Numbered from the stretch's first letter, positions 33,757-43,849 are shown. The stretch is 64,000 bases of DNA from Paraburkholderia phosphatilytica (GCF_003443895.1 NZ_QQOA01000010.1:1-64000), one strand, 5' to 3'. Notes: generated by a model not told the origin, from the sequence alone. Numbers and translations: made by a program.

Positions 33757-36318
33757 TTGTCGAGCCCTGCCCAAGGCCTTGTCGTGCTGATCGCGCCGTT
33801 GAGCGGTCCGGTCGTGCCGCTCGCCGAAGTGCCCGATCCGGTGTTCTCGGGCGGCATGTTCGGCGACGGCATCGGCATCGATCCGCTTGCCGGCAAGCTG
33901 GTCGCGCCGTGCGCGGGTGTCGTGTCGCATCTGGCGCGCACCGGCCACGCTGTCACGCTGACGACGCCCGAAGGCGCCGAAATCCTGCTGCACATCGGTA
34001 TCGACACGGTCGCGCTGAACGGCAAGGGCTTCGCGCCGATGGTCGAGCAGGGCGCGACGGTCGAGGCCGGCGACGTGCTGATCGAGTTCGATCAGGACCA
34101 GATTGCGTGCGCGGCGCCGAGCCTCGTGTCGGTGGTTGCGATCGCGAATTCGGATGCGTTCGAGATCGTCGAGCGCGCGGGACGCGGCACGCTGACCGCG
34201 GGCGAAACGCCGCTGCTAGTGCTGCGCGCGCGCGACGGCGCGGCGAGTCCCGCGGAACTCGTGTCCGCGGTGGTGCAGGAAGAAGCGCGCCGTCAGGTCA
34301 CGCTGACGCAGCATGGCGGTTTGCATGCGCGGCCCGCAGCGCGTGCGCGTGAAGCCGCGCGCGGTCTCGATGCGCGTGTCGAAGTGCGTTATGAAGGTCG
34401 CAAGGCGACGGTGGAAAGCGTGGTCGGTCTGCTCGGCCTTGGCGCCGGCGAAGGCGCGACGATCGAACTGCTCGCCGTTGGACCGCAGGCACAGGCAGCC
34501 GTCGATGCGGTGGCCGCCGAGCTGTTGCGCGAAGTGCATGGCGAGATCGAAGAGAAGCCTGCACGTGAGGCCTCGCCGGCACCAAAGACCATGCCCAATA
34601 CCAGCGCCGCCGCATTGCCGCCCGGCACGCTTGCGGGCGTGTGCGCGGCGCCGGGCGTCGCGGTCGGCACGCTGGTGCGCTGGGACGACGCGGAGATCGA
34701 GCCGCCCGAGCAGGCCGCGGGCACGTCCGCAGCGGAAAGCCGTCTGCTCGACAAGGCGCTCGCCGCGGTCGATGCTGAACTCAACACGACGGTGCGCGAC
34801 GCGTCGCAGCGCGGCGCGCATGGCGAAGCGGGGATTTTCGCGGTGCATCGCGTGCTGCTCGAAGACCCGACGCTCGTCGACGCCGCGCGCGATCAGATCA
34901 GCCTCGGCAAGAGCGCAGGCTTTGCGTGGCGCGAAGCGATCCGCGCGCAGATCGCGGTGCTGTCGAACGTCGGCGATGCGCTGCTCGCCGAACGCGCCGC
35001 CGATCTGCGCGATCTGAACAAGCGCGTGCTGCGCGCGCTCGGCTATGCGCAAGGCGCCGGTCGCGTGCTGCCCGCCGAAGCGGTGCTTGCCGCCGGCGAA
35101 TTCACGCCTTCGGATCTGTCGTCGCTGGACCGTACACGCGTCACGGCGCTCGTGATGGCGCGCGGCGGCGCGACGTCGCACGCGGCGATCATCGCGCGGC
35201 AGCTCGGCATTCCGGCGCTGGTCGCGGTCGGCGATGCGCTGCATACGATTGCCGAAGGCACGCAGGTCGTCGTCGATGCGAGCGCTGGGCGCCTTGAACA
35301 TGCGCCGACTGCGCTCGACGTCGAACGCGCGCGCAACGAACGTCAGCGTCTGGACGGCGTGCGCGAAGCGAACCGCCGCACGTCGCAGCAGTCCGCCGCA
35401 ACGAAGGACGGCCGCGCGATCGAAGTCGCCGCGAACATCGCGACGCTCGACGACGCGCGCACCGCAGTCGACAACGGCGCGGATGCGATCGGCCTGCTGC
35501 GCACCGAGCTGCTGTTCATCCATCGCTCGACCGCGCCGACCGTCGACGAGCATCGGCAGAGCTATCAGTCGATCGTCGATGCGCTCGCGGGCCGCACGGC
35601 GATCATCCGTACGCTCGATGTCGGCGCGGACAAGGAAGTCGACTATCTGACGCTGCCGCCCGAACCGAATCCGGCGCTGGGTCTGCGCGGTATCCGGCTC
35701 GCGCAGGTGCGCCCGGATCTGCTCGACGACCAGCTGCGCGGCCTGATCGCGGTGCAGCCGGCGGGCGCCGTGCGGATCTTGCTGCCGATGGTGACGGACG
35801 CGGGCGAGCTCGTCGCGTTGCGCAAGCGCATCGATACGCTCGCGAAGGAAGCCGGGCGCACGGAGCCGGTCGAAGTCGGCGTGATGATCGAAGTGCCGTC
35901 CGCGGCATTGCTGTCGGACCAGCTGTCGAAGCACGCGGATTTTCTTTCGATCGGCACCAACGACCTCACGCAGTACACGCTCGCGATGGACCGCTGCCAG
36001 CCGGATCTCGCCGCGCAGGCGGACGGGCTGCATCCGGCTGTGCTGCGCCTGATCGGTCATGCGGTGCAGGGCGCTGAGAAGCACGGCAAGTGGGTGGGCG
36101 TGTGCGGCGCGCTCGCGGGCGATCCGCTCGCGGTGCCGCTGCTCGTGGGCCTCGGCGTGACCGAACTGTCCGTGGATCCCGTCTCCGTGCCAGGTATCAA
36201 GGCGCGGGTGCGCAATCTCGACTATCAGCTGTGCCGCCAACGCGCGCAGGACGTGCTGGCGCTCGAATCGGCGCAGGCCGTTCGCGCGGCCAGCCGGGAA
36301 ATCTGGCCGCTCGACTGA
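33757..36318 (+). CDS. nagF: Fused EIIA-HPr-EI multiphosphoryl transfer protein
   Basis: Combines the soluble PTS steps for N-acetylglucosamine uptake. From TTG 33757 it has 853 aa: glucose-type EIIA (about 5-145; His79 in ILLHIGIDTVALNGKGF), HPr (about 180-262; His190 in HGGLHARPAARA), a Pro/Ala linker, and enzyme I (about 290-853; His475 in GGATSHAAIIARQLGIPA, PEP-binding LLRTELLFIH and LSIGTNDLTQYTLAMDR, Cys in GVCGALAGDP). GAGGAG at 33745-33750 is six bases before the TTG; ATG 33733 lies upstream of that site and is unlikely. It lets the nag system work without the ptsH/ptsI products at 5 kb. Confidence 0.93.
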   Translation: MSSPAQGLVVLIAPLSGPVVPLAEVPDPVFSGGMFGDGIGIDPLAGKLVAPCAGVVSHLARTGHAVTLTTPEGAEILLHIGIDTVALNGKGFAPMVEQGATVEAGDVLIEFDQDQIACAAPSLVSVVAIANSDAFEIVERAGRGTLTAGETPLLVLRARDGAASPAELVSAVVQEEARRQVTLTQHGGLHARPAARAREAARGLDARVEVRYEGRKATVESVVGLLGLGAGEGATIELLAVGPQAQAAVDAVAAELLREVHGEIEEKPAREASPAPKTMPNTSAAALPPGTLAGVCAAPGVAVGTLVRWDDAEIEPPEQAAGTSAAESRLLDKALAAVDAELNTTVRDASQRGAHGEAGIFAVHRVLLEDPTLVDAARDQISLGKSAGFAWREAIRAQIAVLSNVGDALLAERAADLRDLNKRVLRALGYAQGAGRVLPAEAVLAAGEFTPSDLSSLDRTRVTALVMARGGATSHAAIIARQLGIPALVAVGDALHTIAEGTQVVVDASAGRLEHAPTALDVERARNERQRLDGVREANRRTSQQSAATKDGRAIEVAANIATLDDARTAVDNGADAIGLLRTELLFIHRSTAPTVDEHRQSYQSIVDALAGRTAIIRTLDVGADKEVDYLTLPPEPNPALGLRGIRLAQVRPDLLDDQLRGLIAVQPAGAVRILLPMVTDAGELVALRKRIDTLAKEAGRTEPVEVGVMIEVPSAALLSDQLSKHADFLSIGTNDLTQYTLAMDRCQPDLAAQADGLHPAVLRLIGHAVQGAEKHGKWVGVCGALAGDPLAVPLLVGLGVTELSVDPVSVPGIKARVRNLDYQLCRQRAQDVLALESAQAVRAASREIWPLD

Positions 36319-36368
36319 CACGATGAAGCAGGCCGGTGAACTTTCAGGTTCGCAGGCCTTTGTGCACT

Positions 36369-36389
36369 ATATTTCGCATACCGAAATAT
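36369..36389. repeat. Inverted repeat upstream of nagE
   Basis: ATATTTCG (36369-36376) and CGAAATAT (36382-36389) are perfect arms around a five-base spacer, in the 141-base gap between nagF and nagE. It differs from the ACTGGT operator. It may be a protein site or a weak RNA hairpin. Confidence 0.5.
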
Positions 36390-36459
36390 TGGGCGCTAAT
36401 TTGACTTGACCGTAATTTCAACGACGACTCGACGAGAGACACAAGGAGTGGAGGTTTAG

Positions 36460-38235
36460 ATGGATGGGAACCCGTTTCTGAAGATTCAGCGCCTCGGACG
36501 CGCGCTGATGCTGCCGATCGCGGTGCTGCCGGTTGCCGGCCTGCTGCTGCGGCTCGGTCAACCCGATGTGTTCAACATCAAGATGATCGCCGATGCAGGC
36601 GGGGCAATCTTCGACAACCTGCCGTTGCTGTTCGCGATCGGCGTGGCGGTCGGCTTCGCGAAGGAAAACAACGGCGTCGCGGCGCTCGCGGGCGCGATCG
36701 GCTATCTGGTCGAAATCGCGGTAATGAAGGACATCAACGACAAGCTCAACATGGGCGTGCTGTCGGGGATCATCGCGGGTGTGGTCGCGGGGCTGCTGTA
36801 CAACCGCTACAAGGACATCAAGCTGCCCGACTACCTCGCGTTCTTCGGCGGCAAGCGCTTCGTGCCGATCGTCACGGGGCTCGCGTGCGTGGTGCTCGGC
36901 ATCGTGTTCGGCTATGCGTGGGGCCCGGTGCAGTCGGCGATCGACTCCGCGGGCCACTGGCTCACCACGGCCGGCGCGCTCGGCGCGTTCGTGTTCGGCC
37001 TGCTGAACCGGCTGCTGCTGGTGACGGGTCTGCACCACATCCTGAACTCGCTCGCGTGGTTCGTGTTCGGCACGTTCACGCCGCCGGGCGGCGGTGCGGC
37101 GGTGACGGGCGACCTGCATCGCTTCTTCGCCGGCGATCCGACCGCGGGCACCTTCATGACGGGCTTCTTCCCGGTGATGATGTTCGGCCTGCCGGCGGCC
37201 TGTCTCGCGATGTATCACGAGGCGCCGAAGGAACGCCGCGCGATGGTGTTCGGCCTGCTGTTCTCGATGGCGCTGACGTCGCTCTTGACCGGCGTGACCG
37301 AGCCGATCGAGTTCAGCTTCATGTTCCTCGCGCCGGCGCTGTACGCGATCCACGCGGTGCTGACGGGTCTGTCGCTCGCCATTTGCTCGGCGCTCGGCAT
37401 CAAGCTCGGCTTCACGTTCTCGGCCGGTCTGATCGACTACGTGCTGAACTACGGGCTATCAACGAAGGGTTGGGAAGCGATTCCGATCGGTATCGCGTAT
37501 GCGATTGCCTACTATGGGCTGTTCCGTTTCTTCATCCGCAAGTTCAACATGGCGACGCCGGGTCGTGAACCCGCTGGTGCGGACGCGCCGACCGAGTCGT
37601 TCGCGAGCGGCGGTTTCGTTGCGCCGACGGCCGGTGCGGCGGTGCCGCGTGCGCTGCGTTATATCGCGGCGCTGGGCGGCGCGTCGAACCTGACGCTCGT
37701 CGATGCGTGCACGACGCGTCTGCGTCTTTCGGTAGCGGATCCGGCGAAGGTGTCGGAAGCGGAGCTGAAGGCGATCGGTGCGCGCGGCGTGCTGAACCGC
37801 GGCGATAACAACGTGCAGGTCATCATCGGGCCTGAAGCCGATACTATTGCCGATGAGATTCGTACCGCGATTGCTTCGGGTGATGTTGCGCCTGCGGTCG
37901 TTACGCAGAAGCCGGCAAGCGCCGCGCCTGCGGCTGTGGTGAGCAACGACGGCACGCACGGTCCGCTCGATCCGGATCCGCTGCGCTGGCTCGCGGTATT
38001 CGGCGGCGCGGGCAATGTCGCGTCGCTGGATGCGGTGGCGGCGACGCGCCTGCGTCTCGTCGTGCGCGATGCGACCGCAGTCGACCGTCAGCGTCTGAGC
38101 GCGCTCGATGTCGCATGGGTTGCCGCGGACACGTTCCACATCGTCGTGGGTTCGGCCGCGGCGCGCTATGCCGCGCAACTGTCGTCGCGAGTGCAGCCGG
38201 CAGGTACGGGTGGCGCGGCGTTGTCGCCGGCCTGA
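36460..38235 (+). CDS. nagE: N-acetylglucosamine PTS permease EIICB with a second, degenerate EIIB
   Basis: Sugar-transporting membrane component of 591 aa. The EIIC domain (about 1-365) carries PLPVAGLLLRLGQ-like start (LPVAGLLLRLGQPDVF), HHILNSLAWF and the GVTEPIEFSFMFLAP signature. An EIIB domain follows (about 395-475) with the phosphocysteine Cys417 in LVDACTTRLRLSV. A second EIIB-like domain (about 505-575) aligns in the same way, but its cysteine is replaced by alanine 527 (LDAVAATRLRLVV). The missing EIIA is supplied by NagF. Specificity for N-acetylglucosamine follows from the operon. Confidence 0.93.
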   Translation: MDGNPFLKIQRLGRALMLPIAVLPVAGLLLRLGQPDVFNIKMIADAGGAIFDNLPLLFAIGVAVGFAKENNGVAALAGAIGYLVEIAVMKDINDKLNMGVLSGIIAGVVAGLLYNRYKDIKLPDYLAFFGGKRFVPIVTGLACVVLGIVFGYAWGPVQSAIDSAGHWLTTAGALGAFVFGLLNRLLLVTGLHHILNSLAWFVFGTFTPPGGGAAVTGDLHRFFAGDPTAGTFMTGFFPVMMFGLPAACLAMYHEAPKERRAMVFGLLFSMALTSLLTGVTEPIEFSFMFLAPALYAIHAVLTGLSLAICSALGIKLGFTFSAGLIDYVLNYGLSTKGWEAIPIGIAYAIAYYGLFRFFIRKFNMATPGREPAGADAPTESFASGGFVAPTAGAAVPRALRYIAALGGASNLTLVDACTTRLRLSVADPAKVSEAELKAIGARGVLNRGDNNVQVIIGPEADTIADEIRTAIASGDVAPAVVTQKPASAAPAAVVSNDGTHGPLDPDPLRWLAVFGGAGNVASLDAVAATRLRLVVRDATAVDRQRLSALDVAWVAADTFHIVVGSAAARYAAQLSSRVQPAGTGGAALSPA

Positions 38236-38252
38236 CGAACGGCGTCATCGAT

Positions 38253-38286
38253 GCGGGAATGCGGCGCTCAAGCGCTGCATTCCCGC
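38253..38286. repeat. Strong hairpin between nagE and cydX
   Basis: Perfect ten-base arms GCGGGAATGC and GCATTCCCGC, extended inward by further pairing, 18 bases after the nagE stop and between convergent genes. There is no T tract on either strand; it may end or stabilise transcripts from both sides. Confidence 0.55.
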
Positions 38287-38316
38287 GCTTCACTCAAGCG
38301 CGTGCTCCACGCGCAT

Positions 38317-38478
38317 CTAGTCTTCGACGTCCCTTGCGCCAGCCGACGCGCTACGCATTCCCACACGCGCGTCAACCGGCACGCGCTGGCCGAGCCGCCA
38401 CGCTTCCAGCCACATCACGTTGATGACGCCGAACGCGAGCGCCACACCGACCCCGAGAATCCACGCGAAGTACCACAT
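38317..38478 (-). CDS. cydX: Cytochrome bd small subunit CydX, 53 aa
   Basis: Single-span membrane peptide of 53 aa beginning MWYFAWILGVGVALAFGVIN, the typical CydX pattern, followed by a hydrophilic tail of about 25 residues. CydX binds CydAB and stabilises its hemes. A nearly perfect ribosome binding site (AGGAGGTAAT) lies directly upstream. It begins 18 bases after cydB ends, so it is the last gene of the cydP-cydA-cydB-cydX operon. Confidence 0.9.
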   Translation of the reverse strand: MWYFAWILGVGVALAFGVINVMWLEAWRLGQRVPVDARVGMRSASAGARDVED

Positions 38479-38495
38479 GGCCGATTACCTCCTGT

Positions 38496-39632
38496 TCAGT
38501 ACATCGAATGATGGTTTTCCTCGATCGCGGCCGCGGTGACCTTGCCGCGCATCACGCGATACACCCAGCTGGTGTAGATCAGCACGATCGGCAGGAACAC
38601 GATCACCGCGCCTAGCATGATGCCGAGCGTCATCTGGCTCGAGGTCGAATCCCACACCGTCAGACTGCTGCGGCCGTCGAGCGACGACGGCATGATGAAC
38701 GGAAACATCGAAAGTCCCGCGGTCAGGATCACGCCGGCAACCATCAGTCCGGTCGCGAGAAACGAGCTCGTTTCGAAGCGCGGCTTCGACAGCAGCGCGG
38801 CCATCGCACCGCCGACGATGCCGAGTACCGGCGCCGCGATCATCCACGGATAGGTCGCGTAGTTGTTGAGCCAGAGCCCCGGCGCGCCCATCACCTGTTT
38901 GAGCAGCGGATTCGCGGCGACGTCGGGCGGCGGTGCCGACACGATCTGATAACCGCCGATGAGCGTCGCGATCAGCACGCCCGCCATCACGAACAGCACG
39001 ATGGTGGCAATCGCGGCGAAGCGCAGTGCGATCGCGGCGCGCTGCTGCACGATGCCATCGGATTTCATCTTCACGAACGCGGCGCCGTGCGCGACCAGCA
39101 TCGCGACGCTGACGAGGCCGCACAGCAGCGCGAACGGATTGAGCAGCGCGAAGAAGCCGCCGTGATAGGTGACGCGCATGTCCGTGTCGAACGCGAACGG
39201 CACGCCCTGCAGCAGGTTGCCAAACGCGATGCCGAACACCAGTGCCGGCACGAAACCGCCTGCAAACAGCGCCCAGTCCCATGCGGTGCGCCAGCGCGGG
39301 TCGTCGCGCTTGCCGCGGTAGTCGAAGCCCACCGGCCGGAAGAACAGCGCGAACAGCACGAGCAGCATCGCGAAGTAGAAACCGGAGAACGATGCGGCGT
39401 ACACGAGCGGCCACGCGGCGAACATCGCGCCGCCCGCGGTGACGAGCCACACCTGGTTGCCTTCCCACGTCGCACCGACGGTATTCACGACGATGCGCCG
39501 CTCGCCATCGGTCTTGCCGATGAACGGCAGCAGGATCGCCGCGCCCATGTCGAAGCCGTCGGTCAGCGCGAAGCCGATCAGCAGCACGCCGATCAGCACC
39601 CACCAGATCAGTTTCAGTGTCGGATAGTCCAT
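38496..39632 (-). CDS. cydB: Cytochrome bd oxidase subunit II
   Basis: Non-heme membrane subunit of 378 aa of the quinol oxidase. The start [20 protein letters not shown] at 39632 matches the family; the frame is open a further 340 bases without similarity. Visible features are [36 protein letters not shown] and [14 protein letters not shown]. It lies 38 bases downstream of cydA. Confidence 0.97.
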   Translation of the reverse strand: MDYPTLKLIWWVLIGVLLIGFALTDGFDMGAAILLPFIGKTDGERRIVVNTVGATWEGNQVWLVTAGGAMFAAWPLVYAASFSGFYFAMLLVLFALFFRPVGFDYRGKRDDPRWRTAWDWALFAGGFVPALVFGIAFGNLLQGVPFAFDTDMRVTYHGGFFALLNPFALLCGLVSVAMLVAHGAAFVKMKSDGIVQQRAAIALRFAAIATIVLFVMAGVLIATLIGGYQIVSAPPPDVAANPLLKQVMGAPGLWLNNYATYPWMIAAPVLGIVGGAMAALLSKPRFETSSFLATGLMVAGVILTAGLSMFPFIMPSSLDGRSSLTVWDSTSSQMTLGIMLGAVIVFLPIVLIYTSWVYRVMRGKVTAAAIEENHHSMY

Positions 39633-39670
39633 GATGGTTCCATGCGTCGGTGCGTGATCGAAGTGGCCGG

Positions 39671-41278
39671 TCAGGTGGCCGTGGAACGGGGAAGCGCCGT
39701 GTCCGCGAGCGGCTTCTGTTCGTGGAAGTAGCGGCCCGTATGCAGTGACGAGGGTCCGAGCCGCGCGTACTTGAACATCAACGTGATCTCGATGATGAAG
39801 AGCGCGGTGTAGAACACGACGAAGCCCGCGAGGCTCAGGTACAGGTCGCCGGCGGTGAGGCTCGATGCGGACAGCGAAGTCGGCAGGATGCCGGCGATGG
39901 TCCACGGCTGTCGTCCCACTTCCGCGACGATCCAGCCGAACTCCGCGGCGAGCCACGGCAGCGGTATCGCCCACACGGCCCAGCGCAGGAACCAGCGGCG
40001 CCTCTCCAGCAGCAGCGTGCGCTGCGCGCAGAACCAGAACGCGACGGCGAAGGTTGCGAGGAACAGGAAGCCGAGCCCCACCATCAGCCGGAACGAGAAG
40101 AACACCGGCAGCACTGGCGGCACGGTCTTTTTCGCCGCGGCCTTGATCTGCTCCGCGCTCGCATCCGTGACGGCGGCCGTGAACTGCTTGAGCATCAGGC
40201 CGTAGCCGAGATCGTCCTTGTGCTCGGCGAAGGTCTGGCGCACGGCGTCGTCCGCCATGCCTTCCTTGATCTGCTGCAATGCCCCGTACGCGATCATGCC
40301 GCTGCGGATGCGCGCTTCGTTCTGCGCCATCAGGTCCTTGAGACCGACCACGGGTTCATCGAGCGAACGCGTCGCGATCAGACCGAGCACCCACGGAATC
40401 CGGATCGCGTAGTCGGTGCGTTCCGCCTGCTGGTTCGGCAGACCGATGATCGTGAACGGCGCGGGGGCGGGCGCGGTGTCCCACTCGGATTCGATTGCGG
40501 CGAGCTTCATCTGCTGCACTTCGCCGGTGCGATAGCCGGACTCGTCGCCGAGCACGATCACGCACAGTGTGGACGCGAGGCCGAAGCCGGCCGCGACCGC
40601 GAACGAGCGCAGCGCGAATTCGGTGTCGCGGCGCTTGAGCAGATACCACGACGAGATGCCGAGCACGAACATTGATGCAGTGACGTAACCCGCCGACACC
40701 GTATGCACGAATTTCACCTGCGCGACCGGGTTGAAGATGACCTGGAAGAGGCTCGACAGCTCCATGCGCATCGTTTCGTCGTTGAACATCGCGCCGACTG
40801 GATTGTTCATCCAGCCGTTCGCGATCAGGATCCACAGCGCCGACAGGTTCGAGCCGAGCGCGACGCAGAACGTGACGAACATGTGCTGCACGCGCGAGAG
40901 ACGGTTCCAGCCGAAGAAGAACAGCCCGACGAAGGTCGATTCGAGGAAGAACGCCATCAGCCCTTCCACCGCGAGCGGCACGCCGAAGATGTCGCCGACG
41001 TAGTGCGAGTAGTACGACCAGTTGGTGCCGAACTGGAATTCGAGCGTCAGGCCGGTCGTCACGCCCATCGCGAAGTTGATGCCGAAGAGCTTGCCCCAGA
41101 ACTGCGTCATGTCCTTGTAGATCGGCTTGCCGGTCATCACGTACACCGACTCCATGATGACGAGCATCCATGAGAGACCCAGTGTCAGCGGCACGAACAG
41201 GAAGTGATAGAGCGCGGTGACGGCGAATTGCAGACGCGACAGGTCGACGACTTCAGCGGTTGGCATGGCGGTCCCCAT
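39671..41278 (-). CDS. cydA: Cytochrome bd oxidase subunit I
   Basis: Heme-bearing subunit of a bd-type quinol oxidase, 535 aa, that reduces oxygen at low concentration without pumping protons. It has a start [20 protein letters not shown] with the heme b595-type His, the quinol-binding pair Lys and Glu in [24 protein letters not shown], and a long Q-loop typical of the Escherichia coli enzyme rather than the cyanide-insensitive CIO type. The start may be ATG 41278 or ATG 41266; either overlaps the end of cydP. Confidence 0.97.
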   Translation of the reverse strand: MGTAMPTAEVVDLSRLQFAVTALYHFLFVPLTLGLSWMLVIMESVYVMTGKPIYKDMTQFWGKLFGINFAMGVTTGLTLEFQFGTNWSYYSHYVGDIFGVPLAVEGLMAFFLESTFVGLFFFGWNRLSRVQHMFVTFCVALGSNLSALWILIANGWMNNPVGAMFNDETMRMELSSLFQVIFNPVAQVKFVHTVSAGYVTASMFVLGISSWYLLKRRDTEFALRSFAVAAGFGLASTLCVIVLGDESGYRTGEVQQMKLAAIESEWDTAPAPAPFTIIGLPNQQAERTDYAIRIPWVLGLIATRSLDEPVVGLKDLMAQNEARIRSGMIAYGALQQIKEGMADDAVRQTFAEHKDDLGYGLMLKQFTAAVTDASAEQIKAAAKKTVPPVLPVFFSFRLMVGLGFLFLATFAVAFWFCAQRTLLLERRRWFLRWAVWAIPLPWLAAEFGWIVAEVGRQPWTIAGILPTSLSASSLTAGDLYLSLAGFVVFYTALFIIEITLMFKYARLGPSSLHTGRYFHEQKPLADTALPRSTAT

Positions 41279-41516
41279 GGTTGACCTGCGACGCGGGCAG
41301 CGACAGCAGCGCCTGCGCGACGGCAGCGGGCGGCAGAGACATGTTCTCCGCCTGCGGATGATTGAAGAACGTGTACTTCAGCGTCATCAGCAGTACGAAC
41401 TTGATGACGAGCACAATGACGATGTCGCGCGCGAAGGTCGGGCCGCGGGCCCATGCGGCCAGACGCGTTCGCAGCGACGCACGCTTCGTGACGGTATTGG
41501 TGAGCGAAGTGGACAT
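41253..41516 (-). CDS. cydP: Cytochrome bd putative small subunit CydP
   Basis: An 87-residue protein with one membrane span (DIVIVLVIKFVLLMTLKYTFF) and a C-terminal stretch NHPQAENMSLPPAAVAQALL. It matches the small CydP protein found ahead of cydA in beta-proteobacteria. The start at 41516 (MSTSLTNTVTKRASL) is within a longer frame that lacks similarity upstream. Its 3' end overlaps the start of cydA by 14 to 26 bases, suggesting coupled translation. Confidence 0.85.
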   Translation of the reverse strand: MSTSLTNTVTKRASLRTRLAAWARGPTFARDIVIVLVIKFVLLMTLKYTFFNHPQAENMSLPPAAVAQALLSLPASQVNHGDRHANR

Positions 41517-41674
41517 GATTGCGCGATGGCTGCCTGATGGAAGTCTCGAACATGCTTGGCCGAAACGGCGTGGGCCACTGTTACGGATTCTAGGCACTGC
41601 GTCGACGATGGGCGCGCCTGGCGGTGTGGCAAAGCGCCGCGAACGCCCGTCCTGTTGTCCAGTATTGCGATCAA

Positions 41675-41692
41675 GTTTGACGGAAGTCAAAC
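41675..41692. promoter_or_regulatory. Candidate FNR/ANR-family operator upstream of cydP
   Basis: GTTTGAC-GGAA-GTCAAAC is a perfect inverted repeat with seven-base arms. Its core TTGAC-N4-GTCAA differs from the FNR consensus TTGAT-N4-ATCAA by one symmetrical base per arm. It is about 160 bases ahead of cydP, the first gene of a bd oxidase operon, where oxygen-responsive control is expected. Confidence 0.5.
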
Positions 41693-41772
41693 CGCGCACG
41701 GCCTTTCGCGAAGAAAAAATCCGGTTGCGCAGGCACGCGTTTGTGCAGATCGTGAGGCTGATGCAGCAGACG

Positions 41773-41806
41773 AAAAAAAGCCCTGCTCTGTTTCCAGAGC
41801 AGGGCT
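41773..41806 (-). terminator. Rho-independent terminator after rpoH
   Basis: Twelve-base perfect stem (AGCCCTGCTCTG/CAGAGCAGGGCT) with a four-base loop; on the minus strand it runs into seven T residues, 46 bases after the rpoH stop. Confidence 0.95.
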
Positions 41807-41852
41807 CGATTTGATGGCCAAACCAGCCGGACGCTTGCGCCGGCTGAAACGC

Positions 41853-42800
<948 letters not shown>

Positions 42801-42860
42801 GTAAGAAACTCCTTTGGACCAGACAAACGTCTGCTCAATCAAGCGACTCCACGGTGGATG

Positions 42861-42887
42861 TTAGCACTCTCGTCAATCGAGTGCTAA
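42861..42887. promoter_or_regulatory. Perfect CIRCE element (HrcA operator) upstream of rpoH
   Basis: TTAGCACTC (42861-42869), nine-base spacer, GAGTGCTAA (42879-42887) is identical to the CIRCE consensus. It lies between rpoH (minus) and pagL (plus), 61 bases from the rpoH start and about 270 from pagL, so rpoH is the natural target. Confidence 0.95.
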
Positions 42888-43159
42888 TGGTTAGAGTGCG
42901 CGGAGGCGTCCGGGTTCCCCATATCCTATCGAAATCTGCCTTCTGATAGACAGTATAGGACGCCTGCAGCTTTTCCGGGATACGCGTAGGATTTCCCCGT
43001 CCAGCGACGCTTCCGCCGAGAAAGTTCTAATTTTCTGACCTTTCGGATGACAATTCGTCAGATTTGACGGTGCTGGCTTAGGTCTGATGTTTGCTACCCA
43101 ATTCCCGCCGTACACATAGCGCGTAAACCGTTGTTTCACAATATTGAGCAACTGGGGCG
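42888..43159. other. Divergent intergenic region between rpoH and pagL
   Basis: About 270 bases without a gene, more AT-rich than the neighbours. The rpoH promoter must lie near the CIRCE element; several TA-rich hexamers (for example a TATACT on the minus strand near 42950) are possible -10 boxes, but none can be assigned. Confidence 0.4.
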
Positions 43160-43804
43160 ATGATGGACAAAAACAAGATGCCGTGGCGCGGTTTCGCGCT
43201 GCGAGGCGCGCTTGCGCTGACGCTGTCCGGCCTCGCGGGCGGCGCGCTCGCCGATGAGGCCACACCCGCTTCCGCCACGATCCCCAGCACCGAAGCCGCC
43301 AACACCTCGACCGACGCGGCGTCCGGAAACCGTTGGGGCATTCAGCTCGGCGCCGGCATCGCCAATCACGATATGAAGAAATTCGACCTCGGCATCGTGT
43401 GGGATCCGCATCTGAACTGGTGGTACTTCGGCGGCTTTCACTTCACGGCGGTCGTCGAGGGACACGCGGCGTTGTGGCATAGCACGGCGTCGAACAACGT
43501 GAACGGCAACATCGGCGAATTCGGCATCGAGCCGGTGATCCGGATCATCAAGGATTCGGGCGCGATCCGGCCGTATATCGAAGCAGGCGCGGGCGTGCGT
43601 GTGCTGACCCACCCGAGAATCACGAGCACCTATACGGTGTCGACGGCGTTCCAGTTCGCCGACATCGTGGGCGTGGGCGCGGAATTCGGCGGCCATCAGC
43701 AGTATCTGGCAGGCTTGCGACTGGAGCACGTGTCGAACGCCAGTATCAAAGACCCGAATCCTGGTATAAATTTCACCCAGCTATATCTGCAATACAACTT
43801 CTGA
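43160..43804 (+). CDS. pagL: Lipid A 3-O-deacylase PagL
   Basis: Outer-membrane beta-barrel enzyme of 214 aa that removes the 3-O acyl chain of lipid A. The signal peptide ends near GGALA-DEATP, and the mature protein alternates hydrophobic residues and ends in phenylalanine, as outer-membrane proteins do. The catalytic His-Ser region is visible as RLEHVSNASIKDPNPGINF near the C-terminus. ATG codons occur at 43160 and 43163. It is divergent from rpoH and followed by an NTF2-like gene. Confidence 0.92.
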   Translation: MMDKNKMPWRGFALRGALALTLSGLAGGALADEATPASATIPSTEAANTSTDAASGNRWGIQLGAGIANHDMKKFDLGIVWDPHLNWWYFGGFHFTAVVEGHAALWHSTASNNVNGNIGEFGIEPVIRIIKDSGAIRPYIEAGAGVRVLTHPRITSTYTVSTAFQFADIVGVGAEFGGHQQYLAGLRLEHVSNASIKDPNPGINFTQLYLQYNF

Positions 43805-43849
43805 CGGCGGCCGCGTTCCCGCGGCAGCCTGCGCTCAAGGGGCTGTGCG

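Noticed and set aside
42917-42924. CCCCATAT on the plus strand, like a sigma32 -10 element ahead of pagL
   Set aside because: No CTTGAA-like -35 at the right distance, and pagL starts more than 230 bases away.
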